Shown: piece after piece, positions 52,180 to 61,822 of the stretch | Layout of the letters: every line of letters starts with the position of its first letter | Position numbering within the stretch: position 1 is the first letter of the stretch | Assembly (NCBI GenBank): GCA_965217265.1 | Contig: CBDCHP010000012.1 | Span: forward strand, 372,001 to 436,000 | Direction of reading: 5' to 3' | Length of the DNA: 64,000 nt | From: JAGRGG01 sp965217265 | Lineage (GTDB): Bacteria > Pseudomonadota > Alphaproteobacteria > Geminicoccales > Geminicoccaceae | Notes under the pieces: model-generated | Seen by the model: only the letters and a program-made list of their open reading frames with translations | What the model was told of the DNA's origin: nothing | The model's database searches: none | Translations under genes and position numbers: made by a program

Positions 52180-53556
52180 ATGCCCGCCTCCCTGCCCGTT
52201 CCGCCGCTCGCGCCGGCGGCCCCTTTCGTGCGCGAACTGCGCGCGCTGGCGCTGCTCGCAGGACCCTTGGCGCTGGCGCAGGTCGGCATCCTCGCGATCA
52301 ACACGACCGACGTCTTGATGCTGGGCCGGCTCGGGCCGAAGGCGCTGGCGGCGACGGCCTTGGCGCTCAGCGTCTACCACCCGCTCATGCTATTCGCCAT
52401 CGGCCTCGTCACGGCGGTGGCCCCTTTGAGCGCCACCGCCTGGGGGCGGCGGGATCTCCGTACGCTGCGCCGCGTCGTCCGCCAGGGCCTGTGGGCCTGC
52501 CTGCCGCTCACGATCGTGGTAGCACCCTTGCTCTACTGGCTCGAAGGGCCGCTGGTCGCGCTCGGGCAACTGCCGGATCTGGCGGCAGGCGCGCAGAACT
52601 ACATGCGCGGCGCCATGTGGGGGATGCTGCCGACCGTGGGCGCCGTCGTCCTGCGCACGTACCTCGCGACGCTGGGCCGGCCGCGGATGATCCTCGTCAC
52701 CAGCCTCGTCGCGATCCTCGTCAACGCCGGCCTCAACTACGTCCTCATCTTCGGGGCACTCGGCATCCCGGCCCTGGGCGTCTTCGGCGCCGGCCTGGGC
52801 TCCTCGATCACCAACGCCCTCATCTTCGTCGCCTTGGCGCTCTACATCGGCCTGCGCCCGCCCTTCCGGCGCCAAGCGATCTTCGGCCGCTTCTGGCGCC
52901 CGGACTGGCCAACGTTTTGGCAGATCCACCGCATCGGCTGGCCGATCGGGCTCGCGATCGTGATCGAGGTCAGCCTGTTCTCCGGCTCGGCGCAGATCAT
53001 GGGCTGGATCGGCACGCTCGAACTCGCCGCCCACCAGATCGCGCTGCAACTAGCCTCGATCACCTTCATGGCGCCCTTGGGCATCGGGCAGGCGACGACG
53101 GCGCGGGTCGGTTTGGCGCTCGGCCGCGGCGACGTCGGCTTGGCCCGGCAGGCGGGCTTCGCCGGGATCGCACTCGGCGGCGGCTTCATGGCGCTGACGG
53201 CGCTCCTGTTCGTCAGCGCGCCGGGCCTGCTGGCGTCGCCCTTCTTGGGCGAGGGGCCGGACACGGCGGCGGTCATGGCGTTCGCCACGACCTACATCAC
53301 CATCGCCGCCGCCTTTCAACTGTTCGACGGCGTCCAGGTGACGGCGATCAGCGCCTTGCGCGGCCTCTCCGACACCCGCGTGCCGCTCGTGATCGCGGCC
53401 GGCGGCTACTGGCTCATCGGCCTCGGCGGCGGGCTGACGCTCGCCTTTCCCCTGGGCCTCGGCGGCGCCGGCATCTGGGTCGGCATGGCGCTGGGCTTGG
53501 CCACGATGGCGCTCACCCTGACCTACCGCTTTCGCTACCTGACCCGGCGGGGTTAG
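52180..53556 (+). CDS. MATE-family multidrug/cation antiporter (NorM-like)
   Basis: 458 residues from ATG 52180, with twelve hydrophobic segments in two related halves. Family features: AINTTDVLMLGRLGPKALAA (first helix region), LRTYLATLGRPRMILVTSLV, and HQIALQLASITFMAPLGIGQ in the second half. NorM-type pumps expel cationic drugs with sodium or proton import. The preceding gap (52049-52179) shows no feature. Convergent with trmJ across S4. Confidence 0.93.
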   Translation: MPASLPVPPLAPAAPFVRELRALALLAGPLALAQVGILAINTTDVLMLGRLGPKALAATALALSVYHPLMLFAIGLVTAVAPLSATAWGRRDLRTLRRVVRQGLWACLPLTIVVAPLLYWLEGPLVALGQLPDLAAGAQNYMRGAMWGMLPTVGAVVLRTYLATLGRPRMILVTSLVAILVNAGLNYVLIFGALGIPALGVFGAGLGSSITNALIFVALALYIGLRPPFRRQAIFGRFWRPDWPTFWQIHRIGWPIGLAIVIEVSLFSGSAQIMGWIGTLELAAHQIALQLASITFMAPLGIGQATTARVGLALGRGDVGLARQAGFAGIALGGGFMALTALLFVSAPGLLASPFLGEGPDTAAVMAFATTYITIAAAFQLFDGVQVTAISALRGLSDTRVPLVIAAGGYWLIGLGGGLTLAFPLGLGGAGIWVGMALGLATMALTLTYRFRYLTRRG

Positions 53557-53583
53557 TGGTAGCGCTCCGTCGCTCTCACCTTA

Positions 53584-53710
53584 CGCCCCGAACTTGATCC
53601 GGGGCCAACATGCCCTCACCCGAAAACTGCTCGATGAACGTCTCGGCAGCTTGAACGGTTAGGCCCCGGATCAAGCCTGCCCCCAACTGGATCGAGGGTC
53701 CGGGGCGTGA
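53584..53710. repeat. S element copy 4
   Basis: Palindromes CGCCCCGAACTTGATCCGGG and GGCCCCGGATCAAGCCTG with spacer CGAAAACTGCTCGATGAACG and GCAGCTTGAACGG. The right part carries an insertion of about 22 bases before GTCCGGGGCGTG. Lies between convergent MATE and trmJ genes. Confidence 0.75.
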
Positions 53711-53754
53711 GCACGTCTTGAAAGGTATAACTTAACACGGGCAGACCTAACCCT

Positions 53755-54522
53755 CTAACCGACCCGCCCGCGCCGCAGCGCCTTGATGATGCCGCGCAGC
53801 AGGTGGGCCTCGCTCTTGGCGAGGCGGCGGCGCTCGAACATCAAGCGGATGGTGCGGCTCAAGGAGAGGCGGCGGTCGTCGCTGCGAAAGTAGTCGACCG
53901 CGTCGAGTTCGCCGAGCAGGTGTTGCAGCATCCCCTCGACCTCGGCCTTGGTCGCGGGCTCCGCCTCGGGCGGCGGCACGGGGGGGACTTCGGCGCTCAC
54001 GGCCCACTCGTAGGCGGTGAGCAGGACGGCCTGCGACAGGTTCAAGGAGGGAAACAGCGGGTTGACCGGGACGGTGACGATGCCGTCGGCCAGCGCCAGC
54101 TCGTCGTTGGTCAGGCCGGTGCGCTCGGGGCCGTAGAGAAGCGCCGCGCGCCGCCCCTCGGCCATCGACGCGCGCAAATTCGCGGCGGCCTCGCGCGGGG
54201 CCATCACCGGCTTGTCGAAGCCGCGCGGGCGGGCGGTGGTGGCGAGCAGGCTGTGGACGTCGTGCAATGCGGCCGGTAGATTGTCGAAGACGGTCATCCG
54301 GTTCAAGACGTCGTGCGCGCCCGACGCCGCCGCCACCGCCTTGGCGTTCGGCCAGCCGAAGTCGGGCCGGACGAGGCGCAGCTCGGACAGGCCGAAATTG
54401 AGCATAGCGCGGGCGGCCGAGCCGACGTTCTCGCCCAGTTGCGGCCGACACAGGATCACGACCGGGGCCGGGGCCAAGTCGTCGATGCCGCCGCGGCGCT
54501 TAGGCTGGGGGAAGACCGGCAT
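53755..54522 (-). CDS. trmJ: tRNA (Cm/Um32) methyltransferase TrmJ-like, SpoU family
   Basis: 255 residues from ATG 54522, overlapping the cimA stop (ATGA). SPOUT knot: VVILCRPQLGENVGSAARAM (motif 1, about 22-41), LYGPERTGLTNDELALAD (motif 2) and PVNPLFPSLNLSQAVLLTAY (motif 3). The C-terminal helical extension (YFRSDDRRLSLSRTIRLMFE) is typical of TrmJ. Methylates the ribose of residue 32 in the tRNA anticodon loop using SAM. Confidence 0.9.
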   Translation of the reverse strand: MPVFPQPKRRGGIDDLAPAPVVILCRPQLGENVGSAARAMLNFGLSELRLVRPDFGWPNAKAVAAASGAHDVLNRMTVFDNLPAALHDVHSLLATTARPRGFDKPVMAPREAAANLRASMAEGRRAALLYGPERTGLTNDELALADGIVTVPVNPLFPSLNLSQAVLLTAYEWAVSAEVPPVPPPEAEPATKAEVEGMLQHLLGELDAVDYFRSDDRRLSLSRTIRLMFERRRLAKSEAHLLRGIIKALRRGRVG

Positions 54523-56114
54523 CAGCGGCGGGCGGCGCCGTCGAGGAACAGCTTGTAGGTGATCGCGTCGTTGAGCGCATTGTAGGACGCGTCGATGATG
54601 TTGCCCGAGACGCCGATCGTCTGCCAGACGCGGCCCGCCCCGTCGGTCGACTCGATCACGACGCGGGTCACGGCGGCCGTGCCCGCCTCGGGCGAGACGA
54701 TCCGCACCTTGTAGTCGATCAGCTCCACGTCGCTCAGGCACGGGTAGCGGTTGACGAGGGCTTGGCGCAGCGCCTGGTCGAGCGCGTTGACCGGGCCGTT
54801 GCCCTCGGCGACGGTGAAGGCGCTCTCGCCCGCGACGACGAGCTTGATCGTCGCCTCCGACAGGGTGACGCGGTCGCCGATCGCGTTGAAGCGGCGCTCG
54901 TCGATGACGCGAAAGCTGAGCAGTTCGAAGCAGTCCTTGACCTGCCTCAGCGTGCGGCGGACGAGGAGTTCGAAGCTGGCCGAGGCGCCGTCGTAGGCGT
55001 AGCCCTGCGCCTCGTGGTCCTTGATCGTTTGCAATAGGGCGCGCGTCTCGTCCTCGTTTGGGGCGACGTCGAGGCCCATCTCGGCAAAGCGCCGGGTCAG
55101 GTTCGAGCGCCCGGCCTGGTCCGAGACCAAAACGTCGCGCGCGTTGCCGACCAAGCCTGGGTCGATATGCTCGTAGAAGGCGGGGTCCTTCAAGACCGCC
55201 GCCGCGTGCAGCCCCCCCTTGTGGGCGAAGGCCGAGGCGCCGACGTAGGCGGCGTGGCGGTTGGGAACCCGGTTCAGCGTCTCGTCGAAGGCGCGGGACA
55301 GCGCGGTGAGCCCGGCCAAGCCCGCGGCGTCGACGCCGACGTCGAAGCCGAGCTTCAAGACGAGCGTCGGGATCAGCGTGACGAGGTTGGCGTTGCCGCA
55401 GCGCTCGCCGAGGCCGTTCAAGGTACCCTGGACAGAGCGCGCACCCTCCAAGACCGCCTCCAGGCTGTTGGCGACCGCGGTCTCGGCGTCGTTGTGGGCG
55501 TGGACGCCAAGCCGTTCCGGCGGCACGAGGGCGGCGGCGCGCCTGACGATGCGGCGGACCTCGTGCGGCAGGGTGCCGCCGTTGGTGTCGCATAAAGTGA
55601 CCCAGCGCGCCCCGCCCGCCAGCGCCGCCTCCAGGCAGGCGAGCGCGTATTCTCTGTCCTCCTTGAAGCCGTCGAAGAAGTGCTCGGCGTCGAAGATCGC
55701 TTCAAGGGCGTGGCGCCGGGCCTCGGCCAAGCTCTCCTCGATCATGCGCAGGTTCTCGTCGCGATCGACGCCGAGCGCCCCTTCCGCCTGCCGCGCCGAC
55801 GCCTTGCCGACCAGCGTGATCGCGTCGACCCGTGCTTGGAACAGCGGTTGCAGGCCGGGGTCGTTGGCGGCGCTGCGGCCGGGGCGGCGGGTCATGCCAA
55901 AGGCGCACAGGCGCGCGCGCTCAAGGTCGGGCGGCTCCTTGAAGAAGGCGTCGTCGGTCGGGTTGGCGCCGGGCCAGCCGCCCTCGATATAGTCGATGCC
56001 GAGCCGGTCGAGGTCGATCGCGACGCGGCGCTTCTCGGCCGGGCTGAAGCCGACGCCCTGCGTCTGCGCCCCGTCGCGCAAGGTGGTGTCGTAGAGGTAG
56101 ACCCGCTCGCCCAT
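54522..56114 (-). CDS. cimA: (R)-citramalate synthase
   Basis: 530 residues. HMGL-like catalytic domain: LYDTTLRDGAQTQGVGFSPA (about 7-26), IDYIEGGWPGANPTDDAFF, HAHNDAETAVANSLEA (metal-site HxH) and GERCGNANLVTLIPTL. C-terminal regulatory LeuA-dimer-type domain (about 375-520) ending TYKLFLDGAARR. The GWPG and the long C-terminal form fit CimA rather than 2-isopropylmalate synthase. Condenses pyruvate and acetyl-CoA for threonine-independent isoleucine synthesis. Followed by trmJ with overlap. Confidence 0.9.
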   Translation of the reverse strand: MGERVYLYDTTLRDGAQTQGVGFSPAEKRRVAIDLDRLGIDYIEGGWPGANPTDDAFFKEPPDLERARLCAFGMTRRPGRSAANDPGLQPLFQARVDAITLVGKASARQAEGALGVDRDENLRMIEESLAEARRHALEAIFDAEHFFDGFKEDREYALACLEAALAGGARWVTLCDTNGGTLPHEVRRIVRRAAALVPPERLGVHAHNDAETAVANSLEAVLEGARSVQGTLNGLGERCGNANLVTLIPTLVLKLGFDVGVDAAGLAGLTALSRAFDETLNRVPNRHAAYVGASAFAHKGGLHAAAVLKDPAFYEHIDPGLVGNARDVLVSDQAGRSNLTRRFAEMGLDVAPNEDETRALLQTIKDHEAQGYAYDGASASFELLVRRTLRQVKDCFELLSFRVIDERRFNAIGDRVTLSEATIKLVVAGESAFTVAEGNGPVNALDQALRQALVNRYPCLSDVELIDYKVRIVSPEAGTAAVTRVVIESTDGAGRVWQTIGVSGNIIDASYNALNDAITYKLFLDGAARR

Positions 56115-56125
56115 GCCCGCCGTCC

Positions 56126-57493
<1,368 letters not shown>

Positions 57494-57531
57494 CGGAATG
57501 GCTCCGGGGCGAGATGCGATGGGAAACGGCG

Positions 57532-58842
57532 TCAGGCCCGCTCGCCCATGAGGCGGCGGCGGACCTTGTCGAAGCCGAGTTGCGGTAGCAGAAGTTTGAG
57601 GCCCGGTCCATCGCCCCTGCCGGTGACGGCGAGGCGCAAGGGGTGGAACAGCGCCTTGCCCTTGCGGCCGGTCGCCGCCTTGACCCGGTTCAGCCACGCC
57701 TCGATCGACGGCTCGTCCAGCGTCTCGGGCAGCAGCGCCGCCGCCGACTTGGCGAGGTCGGCGTCCTCGACGACCGGCTCGATCGGCCCCGCGACGATCT
57801 TTTGCCAGTCGGCCACCTCGGCGAGGCGCTTGATGTTGTCGCGCACGACACGCCAAAGCGCCTCGTCCACGCCCTCGATGCCCAAGCCCGCGAGTCGTTC
57901 CTCGACGGCGGGAAACGGCATGGCGCGCTGGCGCGCGATCGAGAATACCTCGATCTCGGCCGGGTTCAGCCGGGCGGCGGCACGGTTGTAGGCGGCGAGG
58001 TCGAACCCGTCCGCCAGGGCGCCCAGATCCGCCGCCGCCTCGGGGGCGCTACCCGTGCCGAGCGTCGCCAAGTGGGCGAGGATCGCTTGCGGCTCGATCG
58101 CCTCGGCGCGTAGGTCAGCGAGGCCGAGGCTGGCGAGCCGCTTCGAGAGCTTGGCCCCGTCGGGTCCGAGGAGAAGGGGCAGGTGCGCCGTCGCCGGCAG
58201 AGGCGCGCCCAGTGCTTCGAACAGGGCCGACTGCACGGCCGTGTTGGTCAGGTGGTCCTCGCCCCGGATCAGGTGGGTGATCCCCGTCAGGGCGTCGTCG
58301 ACGACCGAGGCCAAGGTGTAGGTGTAGCCGCCGTCGGCGCGCCGCACGACCGGATCGCTCAACGTCTCCAGGCGAAACGTCCGCCCGCCCTGGATCAGGT
58401 CGGCAAACGCGACGCGCTCGCTCGGCAACTCGAAGCGCCAGTAGGCCGGTCGCGCGGGATCGGGATCGGCGAAGCGGCGGCGGTAGGCGGGCGCCCGCTT
58501 CTCGGCCGCGAGCCGCGCCCGCAGGGCAGCCAACTCCTCCGCCGTCTCGGTGCAGGGGTAGACGCGCCCCTCGGCTTCGAGCCGCTTGAAGGCGTCGTCG
58601 TAGAGGCCCGTCCGCTCGCTCTGGCGAAAGCCGGGGTCGAAGTCGAGCCCGAGCCAAGCCAGGTCGTCTCGGATCGCGGCCTCGAAGGCGGGGCTCGATC
58701 GCTCCTTGTCGGTGTCGTCGATGCGCAAACACGCCCGCCCCCCGTGACGGACGGCGAAGAGCTTGTTGATCAGCGCGACGCGGGCGTTGCCGAGGTGCAG
58801 CCGGCCGGTCGGGCTAGGGGCGAAGCGTAGCCTTGGTGGCAT
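57532..58842 (-). CDS. gltX: Glutamyl-tRNA synthetase
   Basis: 436 residues. HIGH-like motif in RFAPSPTGRLHLGNARVALI (about 6-25), LTGITHLIRGEDHLTNTAVQ in the catalytic domain, and KLSKR in GPDGAKLSKRLASLG. The C-terminal anticodon-binding region is shorter than in 470-residue GluRS. Many alphaproteobacteria carry two GluRS, one of which may charge tRNA-Gln for later transamidation; this short form might be either. Starts at ATG 58842, 25 bases from repeat R12. Downstream cysS. Confidence 0.93.
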   Translation of the reverse strand: MPPRLRFAPSPTGRLHLGNARVALINKLFAVRHGGRACLRIDDTDKERSSPAFEAAIRDDLAWLGLDFDPGFRQSERTGLYDDAFKRLEAEGRVYPCTETAEELAALRARLAAEKRAPAYRRRFADPDPARPAYWRFELPSERVAFADLIQGGRTFRLETLSDPVVRRADGGYTYTLASVVDDALTGITHLIRGEDHLTNTAVQSALFEALGAPLPATAHLPLLLGPDGAKLSKRLASLGLADLRAEAIEPQAILAHLATLGTGSAPEAAADLGALADGFDLAAYNRAAARLNPAEIEVFSIARQRAMPFPAVEERLAGLGIEGVDEALWRVVRDNIKRLAEVADWQKIVAGPIEPVVEDADLAKSAAALLPETLDEPSIEAWLNRVKAATGRKGKALFHPLRLAVTGRGDGPGLKLLLPQLGFDKVRRRLMGERA

Positions 58843-58866
58843 TGGGAGGACTCCAGCGTGGAAGAT

Positions 58867-59015
58867 GAACGCTGTGCGTGCGCTGGGCGCGCGGCCTTTC
58901 TCTTTTCTTTTTTGCTTTTTGTTCGAGATTGGCCCTCGGCGCCGCGGCCAAACTCCTACGTTAACACCGACAAAAAGAAAAAGAGAAAAGCCCCGCGCGG
59001 CGGACGCGGGGCGTA
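58867..59015. repeat. R element copy 12 (between divergent genes)
   Basis: Left arm GAACGCTGTGCGTGCGC, core CGAGATTGGCCCTCGGC and CTACGTTAACACCGACAAAA, right arm GCGGACGCGGGGCGT (less similar). Unlike most copies it lies between gene starts (gltX minus, protease plus), so a pure 3'-end terminator role does not cover every copy. Confidence 0.85.
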
Positions 59016-59033
59016 ACCCGGGAAAACGCCCGC

Positions 59034-60125
59034 ATGGAATTCGACCACGCCCTTCAGGCCAAGCACGACATCCTCAAGCGGGTGTTCGACTTCGAGGAAA
59101 TCCACGCCCCGCAAACCGAGGGCGGCAGGCCGGGCTTCAGGTTCCCGCTTCCGCTGCCTTCGCACGTCCCGCACCGCCGAGACTTCGACCCGCGGGCGAT
59201 GATCGCGGTCGGCGTCGGCGCCGGCCGCGGGGGCGGCGCCTCCGTCGCGCTCCTCTGCCAGACCAGGCGCGCCTATGACAGCGACTACGCCGAACAGGCC
59301 GTGCGGCTCGCGCGCGGCGAGGCGCGCAAGGTCTACGTCGGGCCGATCCGCCGCCGCGCCAAAGCGCGCAGCGCTTGGCGCCCGGCCCGGCGCGACCCCT
59401 TGAACGTCGGCGCGTCGATCGGGCACCCCGACGTCACCGCCGGCACGCTCGGCTGCTTCGTCGATCGGGGCGAGGAGGGTATCTGCATCCTGTCCAACAA
59501 CCACGTCCTCGCCAACGTCAACGCGGCCGAGCCCTTCGACCCCATCCTCCACCCCGGCCGCGTCGACGCCGGCCGCGCGGCGTCGGTCGAGTGCGGCACA
59601 CTCCAATACTTCGTGCCGATCAATCTCGACGGGACGACGCCGAACGCGGCCGACTGCGCCGTGGCGCTGGTCGGCGATTTGCCCTACGATGCGAAGTCCC
59701 TGATCGACCCGGCGACCGGCCGCGTCGTCGGCGGCCTGCGAAGCGACGTGCAAACGGAAGTGCTGCCGGGGATGCGCGTCGGCAAGGTCGGGCGGACGAC
59801 GGGCCTGACCTCGGGCGAGGTGATCGCGGTCGAGGTGGACAATGTGCGGGTGGCGATGGGCTCGCAAGGCTACGGGCAGACGGCCGTGTTCGACGGGCAG
59901 ACCGCCGTCGCCAGTCGCGGGCGGCAGTTCTCGAAGGGCGGCGACAGCGGCTCGATCGTCTGGGACGAGGCGTTTTGCCCGATGGGTCTCCTGTTCGCCG
60001 GCTCCGAGGCGCCGGCGGGCGACGGCTACAAGGGCCTCACCTTCCTCAACCCGATCGACGCGGTCTTGGACCTATTGCGTAGCACGATCTTCACCGGGCA
60101 AGACAAGAACGAAGGTATCGCCTGA
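59034..60125 (+). CDS. Trypsin-like serine protease with N-terminal GVG-type domain
   Basis: 363 residues, no signal peptide. An N-terminal domain (about 8-110: LQAKHDILKRVF, MIAVGVGAGRGGGASVALLC, EARKVYVGPIRRR) precedes a chymotrypsin-fold domain starting VGASIGHPDVTAGTLGCFVD. Catalytic triad: His in ILSNNHVLANVN (about 155), Asp in NAADCAVALVG (about 206), Ser in KGGDSGSIVWD (about 305). The set fits bacterial NAL1-like cytoplasmic proteases, whose targets are unknown. Its TGA overlaps the ATG of a 77-residue protein related to its own N-terminal domain. The pair is bounded by R12 and R13. Confidence 0.8.
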   Translation: MEFDHALQAKHDILKRVFDFEEIHAPQTEGGRPGFRFPLPLPSHVPHRRDFDPRAMIAVGVGAGRGGGASVALLCQTRRAYDSDYAEQAVRLARGEARKVYVGPIRRRAKARSAWRPARRDPLNVGASIGHPDVTAGTLGCFVDRGEEGICILSNNHVLANVNAAEPFDPILHPGRVDAGRAASVECGTLQYFVPINLDGTTPNAADCAVALVGDLPYDAKSLIDPATGRVVGGLRSDVQTEVLPGMRVGKVGRTTGLTSGEVIAVEVDNVRVAMGSQGYGQTAVFDGQTAVASRGRQFSKGGDSGSIVWDEAFCPMGLLFAGSEAPAGDGYKGLTFLNPIDAVLDLLRSTIFTGQDKNEGIA

Positions 60126-60358
60126 TGGACGCGGAAAAACGCCACACGATGCGCGAGGCGCGCGAGGCCAAGCAGCAGATCAAGACGGTGCTCTCGGGGC
60201 GCGTCGACGTCAGCATCGGCATCGGCCAAACGGCGGCGGGCGACGACTACGCCGTGGTGGTCTACGTCGAGAGCGAGCAGGCGGCGCAAAGCCTGCCGCC
60301 GCTCGACGCCTGCGTTCCCGTTGAGGTGAGCGTGATCGGCAAGGTCCACGCGCGGTAG
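60125..60358 (+). CDS. Small protein resembling the N-terminal domain of the adjacent protease
   Basis: 77 residues, translationally coupled to the protease (TGATG). The order REAKQQIKTVLS, then DVSIGIGQTAAGDDYAVVVY, then VPVEVSVIGKVHAR follows the protease N-domain (LQAKHDILKRVF, MIAVGVGAGRGGGASVALLC, KVYVGPIRRR). It could act in trans as a propeptide-like inhibitor, a substrate mimic or a chaperone for the protease. No database search was possible, so the relation is by eye. TAG stop, then R13 after 2 bases. Confidence 0.7.
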   Translation: MDAEKRHTMREAREAKQQIKTVLSGRVDVSIGIGQTAAGDDYAVVVYVESEQAAQSLPPLDACVPVEVSVIGKVHAR

Positions 60359-60360
60359 GA

Positions 60361-60510
60361 GAACGCTTGCGCGTCCGCTGCGCGGGGCTTTTCTCTTTTT
60401 CTTCTTGCCAATGTTAACGCAGGAGACTGGCCGCGATGCCGAGGGCCGGCCTCGGACAAAGACAAAAAAAGAGAAAAAAGAAGCCCCGCGCAGCGGACGC
60501 GTCAGCGTTC
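60361..60510. repeat. R element copy 13 (inverted orientation)
   Basis: Left arm GAACGCTTGCGCGTCCGC and right arm GCGGACGCGTCAGCGTTC; the core is reversed (AATGTTAACGCAGGAGACTGG in the left half). Starts 2 bases after the TAG of the small protein. The stretch 60511-60580 after it shows no feature. Confidence 0.88.
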
Positions 60511-60580
60511 CCTAGCCCTGCTGACCAGATTGAGGATCGTGACCTACGGTCCGATTATCTCCGTGGATTTTCGACCCTTG

Positions 60581-61819
60581 TTACCTCGATTGTGGAGCAG
60601 GTTGCTGCGCCCACGGCGGAAGCGGGAGGGTGTCTTCGGGCTGTTCTAGCCCGATGAACTTTTCGCGTGCCCGCAGAAGCTCGCCTTGCCGTTGAGGAGT
60701 AGGATGTTCGGCGGTGGCAACCTCCCAAACGGCGGCGAGAGGTTTTGCCTTGGCCGTCAGTGGCCGCAGCTTTTCCGGCTCATCAAGGGCGGCGAAGACT
60801 AGAATTAGTTGACGCGCATTGTTCAAGGCCCAGGTTTCTGCACCGGCGGCGCTTAACCGCTTATAGGCGTTGTCCTCGGCAGCCTCGTTCCAGATCGGCC
60901 CTTCAGGGTCGAGCAGCAATGCGCGCTCGCTGTTGAGGCATTGCTTGAAATCGAAGCTTGCAAAGCCGTCGGGGCGAGAGAAACGAGCGAGCGTATGCGG
61001 TGTGAGGATTGATGGAAGTTCACGAGCTAGCTTTTTATCGAATTTCCCATCAATATTAGCTGGGGCAGGGGAAAAGTAGCAGTCAATTTCCTTGGCAAAA
61101 GGATAAGGATTTTCTTGAAGTTTCAACAGTTCTATTGCAAGCGACCATTCATCGTCTCGCAATATACCTTCTTGTTCATCTTGCTTGTGTCCACCCCAGC
61201 GTGTGAACGCTGCAACTAATTCTTTCCAAAATTCAAGTGTGCCAACGGAATAGCTTTCTTCGTCAGGCTGCCAACGAAAGAGGCGATCCATTAACCGCAA
61301 TCTAGCTTGTTGACGCTCGATAAGTTGTTGGCGCGGCTCCAATTCTTCAATATTCCGCAGCCGCGACATCACGCTATCGTAAACGTTGAGTGTCACGTCG
61401 AGCAGAGCTACCGCGACGGCGTCAATCGGCCAGTGAGACTGTTTGGCGTGATCCTGCAAAAAAACTTCGACGCATGACAACTCTTCGCTGACAAACTTTG
61501 AAAGTGCCTCTTCGGCTTCTTTTCGTGTAATAATCATGGGTCGATTAGAGCATGTAAGGGCGTTCCTGACGGCTGGCCAATCTTCACTCGATGGGCAACG
61601 TATATGTTCGATTTGCTTTTGCAGTGCATTTTTTATATTTGAAGGGACGGTCTGATCCTCAAGAAACTTTTCAATTTCATTTGTTTTGGTATCTTCTCCT
61701 GCTAAACCCATCCACATTTGATAGCTAAGACGTTCGGTCCCATTTTTGCCAACAGGCTCAAGCGCCCATTTTATAAATTCTGGCACAATTTTAGGTAGTG
61801 TCTGCCGCACGACCTCCAA
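60581..61819 (-). CDS. C-terminal part of an amber-split KAP NTPase (AT-rich)
   Basis: 412 residues if initiated at TTG 61819, but the frame is continuous with the NTPase upstream: TAG (61823-61825), one Tyr codon, then this TTG. The junction DWSTV / YLEVVRQTLPKIVPEFI reads like one protein. No recognised domain follows; the part is helical and Trp-rich (EFWKELVAAFTRWGGHKQDE, WALNNARQLILVFAALDEP). Base composition is clearly AT-richer than the rest of the window from about 60900 to 61900, suggesting transfer. Ends in TAA. It may be the C-terminal effector or sensor part of the KAP protein, made only by readthrough or by reinitiation at the TTG. Confidence 0.7.
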   Translation of the reverse strand: MEVVRQTLPKIVPEFIKWALEPVGKNGTERLSYQMWMGLAGEDTKTNEIEKFLEDQTVPSNIKNALQKQIEHIRCPSSEDWPAVRNALTCSNRPMIITRKEAEEALSKFVSEELSCVEVFLQDHAKQSHWPIDAVAVALLDVTLNVYDSVMSRLRNIEELEPRQQLIERQQARLRLMDRLFRWQPDEESYSVGTLEFWKELVAAFTRWGGHKQDEQEGILRDDEWSLAIELLKLQENPYPFAKEIDCYFSPAPANIDGKFDKKLARELPSILTPHTLARFSRPDGFASFDFKQCLNSERALLLDPEGPIWNEAAEDNAYKRLSAAGAETWALNNARQLILVFAALDEPEKLRPLTAKAKPLAAVWEVATAEHPTPQRQGELLRAREKFIGLEQPEDTLPLPPWAQQPAPQSR

Positions 61820-61822
61820 ATA

